Origin: Amphiduros pacificus
Taxonomy: Eukaryota > Annelida > Polychaeta > Phyllodocida > Hesionidae
DNA length: 64,000 nt
Reading direction: 5' to 3'
Assembly (NCBI GenBank): GCA_949316495.1
Contig: OX439005.1
Location: 6,171,001 to 6,235,000 of the forward strand
The notes below the pieces were generated by a model that did not search any database, was not told the origin of the DNA, and saw nothing but the letters and a program-made list of their open reading frames with translations. This document shows positions 32,366 to 44,811 of this stretch, piece by piece; position 1 is the stretch's first letter, and each line of letters begins with the position of its first letter. Both the position numbers and the translations under genes were made by a program.

Positions 32366-33000
32366 TGTTGGTTTGTAAGTTACATTGGGGAAGAGATCCA
32401 TTTCTTGACAATTCTTGACAAATTCTGGTCATTTTTATTTGCTGAGTTATAAATTAGATACTGATAGAAATTCAGTTGGTGTTTGGTTTTACACTGCAGA
32501 CAGCATGTGAGACATGAACACATTATCCTTGTCAATAGTTTTCCCTTTTTCCCACTCTTGCAAATGTCCAGATGTTTTGGGGTTAATCAGTCTGGGTCAT
32601 CCGGTCATATAATTTATCTTCTTTCATCTGGGACAAGGGGCATTCATTCACCCCCTCATTACATCAATGGTGACCTATAAATCTTGTTTAACTTCCTGGA
32701 AAATTACCATTTGGCAGAAAACACTCACACAGCAGATGAGCAGGCAGGACTAGGATACTTGTGTGCCTCACAAAACATTATTTTAGCAGACTTGTAACAC
32801 ATTGAATGTCCATTTCCATACAGGAGCAGTGACAGGCTGAAACCTCCACATGCCATTTACATATCATGATTCATTTAACAGTATGAATTTAGGCGGTAGA
32901 AATAGAAATATTGTTTTGCAGGGCATTTTCTTCCAGAAAACACTACCTCCAAGGATATACTTTTTACTGTAACAATATAATTTGAGTTTACTCTGTTTCA
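32366..33000. other. Unannotated stretch
   Basis: No gene or repeat copy was recognised. A stretch at 32480-32680 has coding-like composition by chance only. Confidence 0.4.
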
Positions 33001-34150
33001 GGACTGCATATCTCCAGGCAAGGTCAATGAGCTTTTATGAGTTTATGCACTGTTTTGACAAGGGAGCTGATTGAAAAGATCAAACCATCAAGGTCAAATA
33101 TAATATATAACATACATTGTCTTTTGTTTTGTTTCAGAGGTGCTAGTTTTCAGACAGGGTCAATGACAAGTCCACATACTGTTCTCACAAGGGCCTTGAT
33201 TTGAATGGTTATTAAATGACAACCATACATTACACAACCTTTCCTTTTGTTTTGTTTCATATCTACTTATTTTGATGCAAGGTCATTGACAAGAAACACA
33301 CTTTGATGTTCAGTTTGTTTTGTTTCAGGATTGCTGGTTTCAAATAAAGGTCAATGACCTTCCAACAGTTTATGCAATGTTCGTACAAGGACTCATTTTG
33401 TCTTCTTCCAGGACTGCTTGTTTTGATGCAAGGTCAATGACCTTTTTCTGTTTTGTGCACTGTTCTATCATGGGCCTTAATCGAGAGAGTCACAAATTAT
33501 TCAATATCTTATAAACTGTCATTTTGTTTCACCTTTTTTATTTTATTTTTTTTGACATGAAAGGTCAATGACCTATCACTATTCTTTGCACTAACAAAGA
33601 CCTTGATTGACAAGGTCTTATAAAATTCAATGATGCCAACTACTGAAAAAGGTCCTTGATTGAAAAGATGACACACAATTCAATATTATGATGTGCCTTG
33701 TCCTGTTTCACTATTGATTATTCCCATGTTAGGGCATTGACCTTTTCTATGTTAATAAACTTTTGCTGTTTGTGCATTATTATAATAAGGGCCCTGGTTG
33801 AAAAGGTCATAACCTATCCAAGGATAAATATCTTGATTTTAATTATGTTTCAGGGCTGCTTATTTTCAGGCAAGGTCATTGACCTTTTACAAGTAATGAT
33901 ACAGCTCTAACAAGGGACTTGATTGAGAAGGTCATATATAGTTTCAGGATATTTATGTTTTGTAGTTAGGCTCCTTGTTTCCTTTCAAGGACAATGAATC
34001 TGTATTTTAGAAAACTTTTGTGCAGAAATGGTCAATGACCTTTTGCCATTTTTGGAAATGTCTTTCAAATGTGTATGTTATTTTTATTTCTATAAATTAT
34101 TTTCATTTCAGACAGATTGTTTCAGCAATTTTATTTCAATGACCTTTTTA
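33000..34150. repeat. Diverged ~110-140-bp repeats with AGGTCA palindromes
   Basis: About nine diverged units share a TGTTTCAGGACTGCTTGTTT -like start, GCAAGGTCAATGACCTTTT, and ACAAGGGCCTTGATTGAAAAG followed by GTCA. Four units hold a perfect 13-base palindrome AGGTCA-n-TGACCT (33348, 33431, 33562, 33873) and others hold near matches. Confidence 0.8.
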
Positions 34151-34339
34151 ATTGTTATTTTCCTAACAATGGCCATCAGTGCAAAAATCCAAATGCCCTT
34201 TATTATCAATTATCCAAATGCCCTGAGGTATAACCTTCAAATAAAGATCTCTCTTGTAAATATGCTGTCTTTATATATAAGCATCTTAGCTAAATATTGT
34301 AAATGTCAAAATAATACATTTAAGCATATTTTGTGTCCA

Positions 34340-34578
34340 AGTAAAGATCATATTTGACAAGCTTTTCACATGCATCTTGTTCATCTTTACATGCATATAG
34401 TATCTTGTATTTGTCTTGTTTATTTGAAATTTTACATCTTTTCTGATTTTATAAAGATCAAGTAAAGATCATATTTGACAAGCTTTTCACATGCATCTTG
34501 TTCATCTTTACAAGCATATAGTATCTTGTATTTGTCTTGTTTATTTGAAATTTAACATCTTTTCTGATTTTGTAAAGG
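34340..34578. repeat. Tandem duplication, 120 bp x 2
   Basis: AGTAAAGATCATATTTGACA onward is repeated head to tail with only a few changes, so the duplication is recent. Confidence 0.9.
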
Positions 34579-34902
34579 CTTGCAAATTCCGGTCTTTACT
34601 GTCTTTGATGCATACATTAAAGGTCTTGTAAATTGCCAATTTACAGTTTGTAAATATGTCTGAAAGGTCATGTTAATTTCAAATTTACTTCAACAATATA
34701 TACATATTGGCCTCTTGTAAATCTAATTTTTCACGCAGTGTGTGTTTTGGCTATTTCTATCCTTTTTCACCACCAGATGTCATAGCAGGATATGTATGTA
34801 AGTTTAAATCGATTTAGTTGAAAAACTCTCAACAGTAATGTTCTTTTGTAACCATTTTAAGGTACAATTTGTATCTCAAAAGGAACCAGCTTTAGTTTAA
34901 TA

Positions 34903-35240
34903 TACCCTCCATAGCATGACTTCTCCGTCATATCAATCCCTGCCAAAGGTAAAAACGTGCGCATAGAATCGAGCACAAGTCATTAGTATTCATAAAAATC
35001 TGGTTGTACACTCATTGGTAAAAGAATATAAATAGATTTGTTTTGTATTGGCAGTTGTACTGATTGGTCAGTATATGTACCAGACACATGGTTACAGTTT
35101 ATTACCTAATGTTGGTCAATTCAGATTTGATGATATTATTGTGAGCAAGTATTTATAACTCGGGGAATTCCAAACTTTGAATGAGATCAAAAACATGGTA
35201 ATGACTGCAAGGGTAATAATTAAATACTACCTGTGTAATG
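34903..35240 (+). repeat. Interspersed repeat family A, copy 2
   Basis: It is homologous to 2848-3160 and slightly longer because of an insertion (GGTAAAAACGTGCGCA) near its start. Confidence 0.75.
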
Positions 35241-35698
35241 TACAGTAGTCTTAATATGTTTACTGCCATTTTACATTACCTGAATCAAAATATGCTTATT
35301 ATTAATAACATATAAAGAAGAAGTTGATAACTATCGGTCGGGACTTGAACCAAGATTCCCAGGGACTCAAATTTAAAATTTACAGCATTACAGTCATCAT
35401 TTGGTATTACACTTTCCATTTATGTAACGTGTGATTGAGCCAGGAAAGGAAATCTGAAAAGAAAAAGTACCAGAACATTGATATGTATTTGATCATCAAG
35501 AGGAGTTTGAAATGGATTTACAGTGATAATTTCTTCGCTCTTAATGTGTTGAATTTAATCAAAGGTGAAGGATTGATTTATTTTATGAAATTTTATTATT
35601 TTCTTATAAATGCAAATGTGTTTACACATTGATTTTAAACAAATATAAAACCAACATGTAATGTAACCACTTTCCCTTACCCTTGCCCATTTTACAAC

Positions 35699-36154
35699 AG
35701 TGTTCTCCAATCACCCATCGGCAAAGCCCAGATAGGTGATCTGGAGAGGTTTGAGATTTTTGCTTTTTATGTATAATCTCGTTTGCATGAGATTTTTTAA
35801 ATATCCAACTCTTTCAGTGAAAATTCATATTTTATGTTTGATTGTATCTAAAATCTCCCAAAAAGCTTGATAATTCTTCGGATAGCATAAAATAAAGAAA
35901 ATATAAATATTTGATATTAGTCGCCAGCTGCAAAATCTGAGTCAAACCCGTTTTAACGGCAGTTGAAACGGGTTCAGTTTTGATGTTTAAACGGGTTTAC
36001 CTCAGTTTTTGCAGCTGGCGACTTTTTACTTCACTAGAGCTCTAACAATTCCACCAAACTTTTCTTTGGTTGAAATTGGTAGAGACCTTGGACGTTCGAC
36101 AAACCCCTCCATATCACCTATCTGGGCTTTGCCGATTGGTGATTGGAGAACACT
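35699..36154. mobile_element. MITE with ~50-bp terminal inverted repeats, copy 1
   Basis: The ends are AGTGTTCTCCAATCACCCAT and its inverted match ending GGTGATTGGAGAACACT. The flanks CATTTTACAAC and AACTTTACAAA agree in 8 of 11 positions, fitting an eroded 11-bp target duplication. An inner palindrome TCGCCAGCTGCAAAA / TTTTTGCAGCTGGCGA surrounds GTTTTAACGGCAGTTGAAAC. It is non-coding. Confidence 0.9.
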
Positions 36155-36252
36155 AACTTTACAAATCACGTCCAAGTCACGTTGTAGCAGCGAAGGATAT
36201 ACTTTCACATGATATGTCATTTATTTAAGAGAAAACCCCAAATATTGAGATG

Positions 36253-36475
36253 AATATCTTTGGTATGGAACCAACGGAGTAGATTAAAATTTTGAACATG
36301 GCAAAGTGGCGGAAGCATTCGCACCTATTGTGTTACGGTGAAAAGTACTTGTGAAAGCATAAGCCATGCTTTGAGAGCACTGAAATCAGTTATTTTGACT
36401 CGTTATCAGTGTATAACTATCAGTTCTGGCGCATAAAAAGTGTGCAAAAATAGATCATCACATAAGGAATATTGC
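36253..36475 (+). repeat. Interspersed repeat family E, copy 1
   Basis: It shares GCATTCGCACCTATTGTGTTACGGTGAAAA-type landmarks with five other copies (46916, 52713, 54180, 54366, 56915). It is cut on its right by a LINE relic. Confidence 0.65.
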
Positions 36476-36499
36476 TGCCAGCAGACAGTGTTCAGATGA

Positions 36500-36700
36500 C
36501 AAATTAAAACTGCTGAGACCTCGACCCATGCCTTTGTCACATCCACTCTGGATTATGGAAATGGTCTCCTAGCTGGTCTCCCTAATGCAGACATTAAGAA
36601 TCTGCAATAACTACAGAACTCTACAGCACGTGTAGTGGGGAAAATCAGAAAGATTGATAACATATAGGAGAAGGAATTACACCAAACGCTCCAGATTTCC
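36500..36700 (+). pseudogene. LINE RT C-terminal relic
   Basis: The plus strand reads THAFVTSTLDYGNGLLAGLP, then NADIKNLQ, a stop, LQNSTARVVGKIRKIDNI, a stop and EKELHQTLQI. This is the HAFVTSRLDYCNSLLYGLP...LQRVQNSAARL...LKELHWLPV segment of many CR1/Rex-like LINEs. The copy is old. Confidence 0.75.
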
Positions 36701-36878
36701 GTCATATGTTTTATAGATATTTAAATTCCATCAAATTGACTGTGTCAATACCTATCCGCATTTTGCCACATGTCTAAGAGCTGCCACCTGGTGCCGGGAT
36801 AACAAGACAATAAATTGACAAGTTACGACACAGGGTGTCACCACTCATCTTTCATTATGGTGTCCAAATCAATATTGA

Positions 36879-36882
<4 letters not shown>

Positions 36883-36951
<69 letters not shown>

Positions 36952-36959
36952 GATAGTAG

Positions 36960-37054
<95 letters not shown>
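36883..37054. repeat. (AT)n tracts split by TATTATGATAGTAGGGCAT
   Basis: Two long AT tracts each end with the same 19 bases, the second running into repeat family D. The pair looks like a duplication of tract plus junction. Confidence 0.9.
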
Positions 37055-37057
<3 letters not shown>

Positions 37058-37215
37058 GATAGTAGGGCATGAAAGCTCTTTCACCAAATTTCTAATCTAA
37101 TGTTTCTAATCTAATGTTTCAAATCATATTAGTTGAGTGTCTTCTAAAATTCTTTTTTAAGGATATAATCCATAATTTGCTGAGATAGCAAAGCACTTTT
37201 AGAAATTGGTATATT
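37055..37215 (+). repeat. Interspersed repeat family D, copy 2
   Basis: It matches 25340-25490 in the same orientation (GGGCATGAAAGCTCTTTCAC, ATTAGTTGAGTGTCTTCTAA, GCTGAGATAGCAAAGCA). An (AC)n/(AT)n tract follows at 37216-37320. Confidence 0.75.
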
Positions 37216-37283
37216 GTGTACACACACACACACACACACGTATATATATATATATATAGATTAGAAACATTAGATTAGATTAG

Positions 37284-37320
<37 letters not shown>

Positions 37321-37321
<1 letters not shown>

Positions 37322-38219
37322 TATTGTGTACACGCACACATACACACATTTCATATTGTGTAAATAGAATATTGCTTTTTGACTCAATGTCGATTTCTAT
37401 TGAAATTGATAACAACAAGAGCTCTTAATGTGCGCATTGAAATGTGATGTGTGTCTAACGCATGAAGGGTATCTACGATAATATGAAAAACTTCACATCA
37501 CTGGGGAGAGTGCGTTATCACAAAATTCCCCCTGACTGATCTGGCTCCAACATTTCAATATCCTCGGAGCCAATGCCTTGCAAACAAGGATTGACCTTTT
37601 AGCCTCGCTGAACTTACCACAATACATCGCACTGCAAAACATACGATTGAGACCGGGTTCGGAGCATTTGATTGACAGGCGGGAGGAGTTGATATGACAA
37701 TGGTACAATATTACTTAGGAACAACGTGTGCGCCAGAAATGTACTGTACATTACATACCAAATACCAAATATATTGAAGACCATAACAATGACCTTTCAT
37801 ATTTTCAGAAGTCATGCACGATAGTATTTATTAAATGTTTTAATGTTCTCAGAGAAGAACTAGTTTTATATATTATTTATGATAATTTGTGAGAATTTTA
37901 AATTACTGGAAAAACAATCATTTTTTTATATTCACCGCATTATCAAATGTGTTTAAGACTCAAAAAGAAGTACTCGTTATCGATGGTTTCTTTTACGATG
38001 CAGAAATTTGTACCCAATAAAAGTCAATTTTAGTTTCGTACGGGATACATGCTTAAGCTACAGGAATATTAATTAAAATTTTCTTCAAATAATGCTGAGT
38101 AAACATTCTTGATTAATTATGTTCCCCTCTTAATCTTGACAATGGATTACGGAGAAAAAAATAGATTTTCATTCTTATAAAATTATAAAGAATAAATTCG
38201 AAAATTAAAACATACATTG
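37321..38219. other. Unannotated stretch
   Basis: AT-rich. A 71-codon minus frame at 37493-37708 has no recognisable domain and no clear splice sites. Nothing else seen. Confidence 0.35.
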
Positions 38220-38230
38220 AAAATGAGCTT

Positions 38231-38687
38231 AGTGTTCTCCAATCACCCATCGGCAAAGCCCAGATAGGTGATCTGGAGAGGTCTGAGATTTTTGCTTTTT
38301 GGTCATAATCTCGTTCAGATGTGATTTTTTAAATACCCAACTGTTTAAGTGATAATTCATATTTTATGTATGATTATGTCTAAAATCTCACAAAAAAGCT
38401 TGATTATTTTTTGGATAACATTAAATAAAGAAAATATAAATACTTGATAATAATCGCCAGCTGCAAAAATTGAATCAAACCGGTTTTAACGGCAGTTGAA
38501 ACGGGTTCAATTTTGACGTTTAAACGGGTTTACCAAAGTTTTTTCAGCTGGCGAGTTTTTACTTCACTAGAGCTCAATTAACTCCACCAAACTTTTCTTT
38601 GGTTGGAGTTGGTAGAGACCATGGACGTTCGACAAACCCCTCCAGATCACCTATCTGAGCTTTGCCGATGGGTGATTGGAGAACACT
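38231..38687. mobile_element. MITE with ~50-bp terminal inverted repeats, copy 2
   Basis: Same family as 35699-36154, and of nearly the same length. The flanks are a perfect 11-bp direct repeat AAAATGAGCTT (38220-38230 and 38688-38698). Long terminal inverted repeats with a 9-11-bp duplication point to a Mutator-like source, by inference. Confidence 0.95.
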
Positions 38688-39444
38688 AAAATGAGCTTGA
38701 ATGAATGATATTTTTTTCTTGGATAGGACTATAACATTTTATTTAGTATCGAAAGAAAGTTCCATTTTGATCAATTGAAAAAGCCTCAATAAATGTATAT
38801 GTTGAAATAATCATATGTTCATATTTCAACCAGAATATGCGCGTCAAATGTGGCAAGAATAACAACAGGAAATTTCATATGAGAATTAAAATGTGACCGG
38901 TAACAGCATGAATACTCGCATAGATAATAATTTAAGTGCCCACGTGTAATTGCAATCCAATATAAATTTATTGGTAATATCCATTTCAGTTACCATTTCT
39001 GTTATATTTGATAATATAGCATGAAAATTCCTATAAATACTTTATATCCAAACTTACCGATGGTTTCTTCCCACGTCGTCTCATACATTATTCACGTGGA
39101 CCTGAAGTGCGGATTTTTGTTAATTGCACATGCACATACAGATTTTACACTCAAATTACATTTTACAAATCTGTCTTCCTGAAAAAGAAATATCATATAT
39201 ATCTACCACTGCAACATATACCCAAATCTGCACCATTGTTTTCATGCATATAGCTGTATCATCATAAATTGGCAGTCGTGATGAACTTAATTTATTGCGA
39301 ATCTTTCTTTCTAAATCTGGTCATATATCGAATGATTTTTTGTCTTATGAAAACATCATATAAAATAATGGTCATTGTGGCCTGACTTAACTGGAAGAGC
39401 TATTTGGGTAAAGGGCATTTAACATCTATTAGGACTTAATGATT

Positions 39445-39505
39445 TAATGGTTATTCTATATTACTTCACACGCTGAATATCTACTGATATCAATGTCCAG
39501 GTTGC
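39445..39505 (+). repeat. Short repeat shared with 40730-40792
   Basis: GGTTATTCTA, TACTTCACA, ATCTACTGATATCAATGTCC and AGGTT occur in order in both places. A third, partial match starts at 40672. Confidence 0.6.
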
Positions 39506-39599
39506 GCATAGTTCCTGGTGGCAAATATAGTTGATTTGGTGATTTAAAGAACAAAAAAATTGCTGTTATATCATTCCACATGGACTGTAATTTATATAT

Positions 39600-39682
39600 A
39601 AACACCTCCACAATTAAACACCGCCACAAATAAACACCTCCACAATTAAACACCGCCACAAATAAACACCGCCACAAATAAA
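39600..39682. repeat. CACC(T/G)CCACAA(T/A)TAAA minisatellite
   Basis: Five short units (CACCTCCACAATTAAA and CACCGCCACAAATAAA). A perfect hairpin CTTGGAGTAAT/ATTACTCCAAG follows at 39707-39733. Confidence 0.85.
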
Positions 39683-39733
39683 ACCCAACTCAATCTAACC
39701 TTGGAGTAATCATAATTACTCCAAGATCTAACT

Positions 39734-40640
39734 TTTCAATCCACCACATTGTATATCGTTTCCATTTAAGTTTCTCCAAAACAGGAAATTGATCTGAAGG
39801 GAAAAATGAGCCATGTGGTGGCAAAATATCCTGATACTCGGCTGAGGCATCAACACTTTTCTTACATTTATTTATGTGAAGAAAATTTTGAAAAATCCGC
39901 TGATACCCTCAGCGGCTCAGACATTTCTCAACCCATTCTTTGTATTCGCAAATATCAGCGAAGCCTCACCAGTGAGGAATGATATTAATATGCTGTTAAA
40001 ATGACACCTTAGTGGACATATTTCCATGGAATGTAATACACTTTGATGGGGTTTTTTTATGAATATTGGTGTGAACTTATTGTATTGGTCTTTGTAGCTA
40101 AGGCTACTATATATAACCGTCCTGAAACCGTCCTGAAAAGAGAGGCAACTATTTCTTAAATATACCTGCTGTTCAGAACAACTTTGCCTGATGAGCAGAA
40201 TGTCGTACCAACAAAACATGCTCTCTAAAATTACTGGCCGCCATTCTTTACAATATACACCACCCACAGTATTATTGATGAAGGTCAATCAGCCATAGGG
40301 TTTATGCTTGTTGATTCTAGGGCTTCTGGGGGAGAAGGCTTGCCAGCCGGACCGGGAAACTAACTAGCAGGTGACGAGACGCTGTCACTAAACCTAATTA
40401 CAGACTGGCACGGGGTCTCCAAAAGGTCAAACACGGACCAACATCGAACAGAAGGGATCTGGTATAATCACTTTAAACACTTTTACCTTTGCATATTTCA
40501 AAAGTTGCCTTTTATGAACACGTAATACACTTTTAGTTGTAGATAATTAAAGGTAAGCATTCCTCTACCGGTATGTGAAACATAACAGCTTTTTCAAAAA
40601 TGACATTTATAATCTATTAGGAATTGTAAAGAAACATACA
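39734..40640. other. Unannotated stretch
   Basis: A 123-codon minus frame at 39917-40288 has no signal peptide, no domain and no similarity to anything else here. Left unassigned. Confidence 0.35.
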
Positions 40641-40870
40641 ATGACCATCTACTCTATGAGGAAATTCATTGTTTCTTCACATATCTCTACTGATATAATC
40701 TATTGGGAATTTATGAACATCCTCATAGAGTATATGGTTATTCTACGTTTCTTCACATATCCCTACTGATATTAATGTCCAGGTTTCAAATCGTTGGTAC
40801 TGCGTTAAGTCAGACTTTTAACCCTTCCAAGAAGAAGTTCCCAGGTGGCCAAGGCTGCTCACACTCTTAC

Positions 40871-41035
40871 AAAATGACCTTTGACCTTTAGCTGTGAAGA
40901 CCTCTTCACTTTGTTCACTTGACAGTCCATATATCTCTCCCATCGAGGAAAATTCCTCATTTATATGCAGGACGTGTCCAGAAACATTGTTGACGACAGC
41001 ATAAGATATCAGGAATGATTCTAGTGAGATATACA
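40871..41035 (-). CDS. Candidate isolated exon, unknown protein
   Basis: Minus strand 165-base segment with acceptor CATAGTTTCAG, donor TTTT/GTAAGAG and phase 1 at both ends, open throughout. It reads YISLESFLISYAVVNNVSGH then VLHINEEFSSMGEIYGLSSE. Codon composition looks coding, but no family is recognised and neighbouring exons were not found; the sequence upstream is a minisatellite. Confidence 0.25.
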
Positions 41036-41041
41036 CTGAAA

Positions 41042-42362
41042 CTATGATACACCTGTGACATCACCCTCCTACATGGAGACTGGGATACCCCTGTGACATC
41101 ACCCTCCTACGTGGAGACTAGAATATACCTGTGACATCACCCTCCTACATGGAGACTAGGATTCACATGTGACATCACCCCCTACATGGAGACTAGGATT
41201 CACCTGTGACATCACCCTCCTACATGGAGACTAGGATTCACCTGTGACATCACCCTCCTACATGGAGACTAGGATACACCTGTGACATCACCCTCCTACA
41301 TGGAGACTAGGATGCACCTGTGACATCACCCTCCTACATGGAGACTAGGATTCACCTGTGACATCACCCTCCTACGTGGAGACTAGGATTCACCTGTGAC
41401 ATCACTCTCCTACATGGAGACTAGGATGCACCTGTGACATCACCCCCCTACATGGAGACTAGGATTCACCTGTGACATCACCCTCCTACATGGAGACTAG
41501 GATTCACCTGTGACATCACCCTCCTACATGGAGACTAGGATTCACCTGTGACATCACCCTCCTACATGGAGACTAGGATTCACCTGTGACATCACCCTCC
41601 GTCATGGAGACTAGGATTCACATGTGACATCACCCTCCTACGTGGAGACTAGGATTCACCTGTGACATCACCCTCCTACGTGGAGTCTAGGATTCACCTG
41701 TGACATCACCCTCCTACATGGAGACTAGGATACACCTGTGACATCACCCTCCTACATGGAGACTAGGATACACCTGTGACATCACCCTCCTACATGGAGT
41801 CTAGGATTCACCTGTGAAATCACCCTCCTACATGGAGACTAGGATTCACCTGTGACATCACCCTCCTACATGGAGTCTAGGATTCACCTGTGACATCACC
41901 CTCCTACATGGAGACTAGGATACACCTGTGACATCACCCTCCTACATGGAGACTAGGATACACCTGTGACATCACCCTCCTACATGGAGTCTAGGATTCA
42001 CCTGTGAAATCACCCTCCTACATGGAGACTAGGATTCACCTGTGACATCACCCTCCTACATGGAGTCTAGGATTCACCTGTGACATCACCCTCCTACAAT
42101 TAGACTATGATTCACCTGTGACATCACCCTCCTACATGGAGACTAGGATACACCTGTGACATCACCCTCCTTCATGGAGACTAGGATTCACCTGTGACAT
42201 CACCCTCCTACAATTAGACTATGATTCACCTGTGACATCACCCTCCTACAATTAGACTATGATTCACCTGTGACATCACCCTCCTACGTGGAGACTAGGA
42301 TTCACCTGTGACATCACCCTCCTACATGGAGACTAGGATTCACCTGTGACATCACTTTCCGA
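41042..42362. repeat. 38-bp minisatellite
   Basis: About 35 units of CACCTGTGACATCACCCTCC-TACATGGAGACTAGGATT. Longer blocks recur (41690-41850 resembles 41900-42060), so multi-unit duplications took place. Confidence 0.95.
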
Positions 42363-42789
42363 CGTGTATCACATTGAAGTTAGAATAATGCCTCATTTAT
42401 AGAGGATTGTATGGGACTCACGTCGTGATTGATATTGATCCTGTTCCTCTCGGAGTCCAGACACGCTAGTCTGTGAAGCAATCTCTTTCTATATATCTTC
42501 ATCATAACCTAATGTAATCTCCCTGGTCATTAATTTCCCATTCAGCTTGTTATGATCATAAATATGGGCACATTGGCGATATATTGCTTAGTTTTCAAGG
42601 CTGAGTTTGTCCATCTAGAATCCCTTATCATAGCACAGCATAAATCAGCTTGAATCGTGAGATCTAACAAATTGCATCACTTCACTGTCATTTATAGAAG
42701 TTCTTAATCAAATTATCATGACAACCTTTATTTCTTTCTCACTGAAAGAATAAGCTCTAGACTCGCGAAATAAATATCCCTGTAAATGA

Positions 42790-43125
42790 GTTTAATATTT
42801 GTCCCAAAATGACCTTGATATGCCCACATAATGACCTTGATATGCTCATATTATGACCTTGATATGCCCCATAGTGACCTTCATATGTCCACATAATGAC
42901 CTTCCTATGTCCACATAATGACCTTCATGTGCCCCATTGTGACCTTCATGTGTCCCATAGTGACCTTCATATGCCCCATAGTGACCTTCATATGTCCACA
43001 TAATGACCTTCATGTGCCCCATAGTGACCTTCATATGCCCCATAGTGACCTTCATATGTCCACATAATGACCTTCATGTGCCCCATAGTGACCTTCATAT
43101 GCCCACATAATGACCTTCGTATCTG
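42790..43125. repeat. ~20-bp minisatellite CATAGTGACCTTCATATGCC
   Basis: About 17 units with CCCCATAG and CCACATAA variants, followed by a short poly(A) at 43138. Confidence 0.9.
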
Positions 43126-43590
43126 TCATATTTAAATAAAAAAAAAAAATAGTATTGTGCTATTTCATTGAACCAATCACATCACATGAGTAGTACCATG
43201 ATCTTTCAGAGCTACAAACAAGGCGGGAAGACTACATTTGGTCTGTGCCTCTTTCTAAACAGCAAATGTTTTATTTTCATCTCCTAATACTTGTGAAAAC
43301 TAAACGGAAAAGTCCAATTTTTTTAAACTATAAGGTTCAGATATGGCATGGGGGCCGCAACCCACTTACCGTTTTTATATTCTATTCTAAATATGGCACC
43401 CCATATGTTAGTCTGTATAGCTCTGTCTATTGTTATTCACACATACTGTATAAATAGTTAATTAAATAGTGTTGTGTCTTTGTTCTTGAGTTTAATCTGG
43501 AATCTGCCTAGGAATGGACATTCCTCGAATTAGGTTAAAGTTTAATCTGGATCAGCATAGACATCAATCACATGGTTTGCACTACCTTAA

Positions 43591-44803
43591 AGCATTGGTG
43601 AAACCTGGAAAGTTGCAGGCAATTTTACAGTGGTTTAAGGTATCTGAAAACAATATATGATCTTAAAATTGACATACATACAGGCTATCTATCTGAAATC
43701 CACTAAAGAACATCTGCCCTGAGAATTATGATTTTTTGTGACCACCAAGTACTGCCAGGACTAAACAGGAAGTGTGTTGTGTGACCTTGACCTTTGAACT
43801 GTCAGGGGGCTCCGTAAGTCATAGGAGGTGTTGTTTACCAATTGTCAAAATTGGAGCAACACATTTTTGGCCATTTTTTTCCACTATTTAGAGAATGAAT
43901 TGGAAGATAATACTTATCATGATGATAGTGCCTTTTCTTGGCTTTCTTTTGGTGGTAAATTTATTAAAAACGGATGAATATTTATGAAGTTATAAATGAA
44001 GAAATCATTATTTTTTATATTATATATGTTTGCAAAAAAAAGTTTAAAAAAATTCTATACAGCCCAGCTTTTAAGGTGGAATCCATTCAGCCTTTGATGT
44101 CTTCCCATTCAATGGTGTGAAAAACCCCAAATTTCATCAAAGAGGGTCATATCATAAATTTTACTGATACCAATTATCAGCATTCACAGTTTTGCCATTC
44201 AAAGTCATTGTGATTTAAGGCCAAACCAGTGATCAAAGGGTTTAATGTCACTTTTTCAATATCACAGCCTTCAAGTTAAGGGGGATTCCATGCAACCTTT
44301 GAGTCATGTCTTCCCTCTTTGACAGAAAGGTTTTCATATGCATAAGATACTTTTCAAATAAATAGTATACTTTTCCCATAAATGATATACCTTTCACAAC
44401 CATAAGATATTTGTCACAACCATAAAATATTTTTCACGGCCATGAGTTATTTCATTGATTCAAATAATATTAAAATAATCTTATGTTGTTCTGAAGTATA
44501 CTCCTGGCAATAAATTGATAAATTGTACAAAACATCTCCACCCTGTTTCCCAAGCTGGACAGGTGCACAACTGGTAACTCATTAGGTGTTTACACAAGAT
44601 CACATACCAGCTAAACAAAGCTTGTTGACAAAGTGTTCAATTGCTGGTGTAGGTTTTAGCAGACAACTGATCAACTTTCAAGTGCCACAGAAATTTGTTA
44701 ACAGAGAATATTTTGGGTACTACTACAATAAAGCACTGTTTAGGGTATAAACATTCATGTTATGTAAAGAAAATGTGTCTGAAAGTCAGGTTTCACCAAT
44801 GCT
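43591..44803. mobile_element. Non-autonomous DNA transposon with TTAA flanks
   Basis: The ends are inverted: AGCATTGGTGAAACCTG at 43591 and CAGGTTTCACCAATGCT at 44787-44803. TTAA lies directly outside both (43587-43590, 44804-44807). TTAA duplications are typical of piggyBac and Kolobok elements; the end sequence is not piggyBac-like (no CCC start), so Kolobok-like is the better guess. No transposase frame is visible in 1.2 kb. Confidence 0.85.
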
Positions 44804-44811
44804 TTAAACTC

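Noticed and set aside
36815-37087. (YI)n frames, also at 20332-20568 and 57339-57860
   Set aside because: They are translations of AT dinucleotide tracts.
39917-40288. 123-codon minus frame as a gene
   Set aside because: No domain, signal peptide, splice sites or codon bias set it apart from chance.
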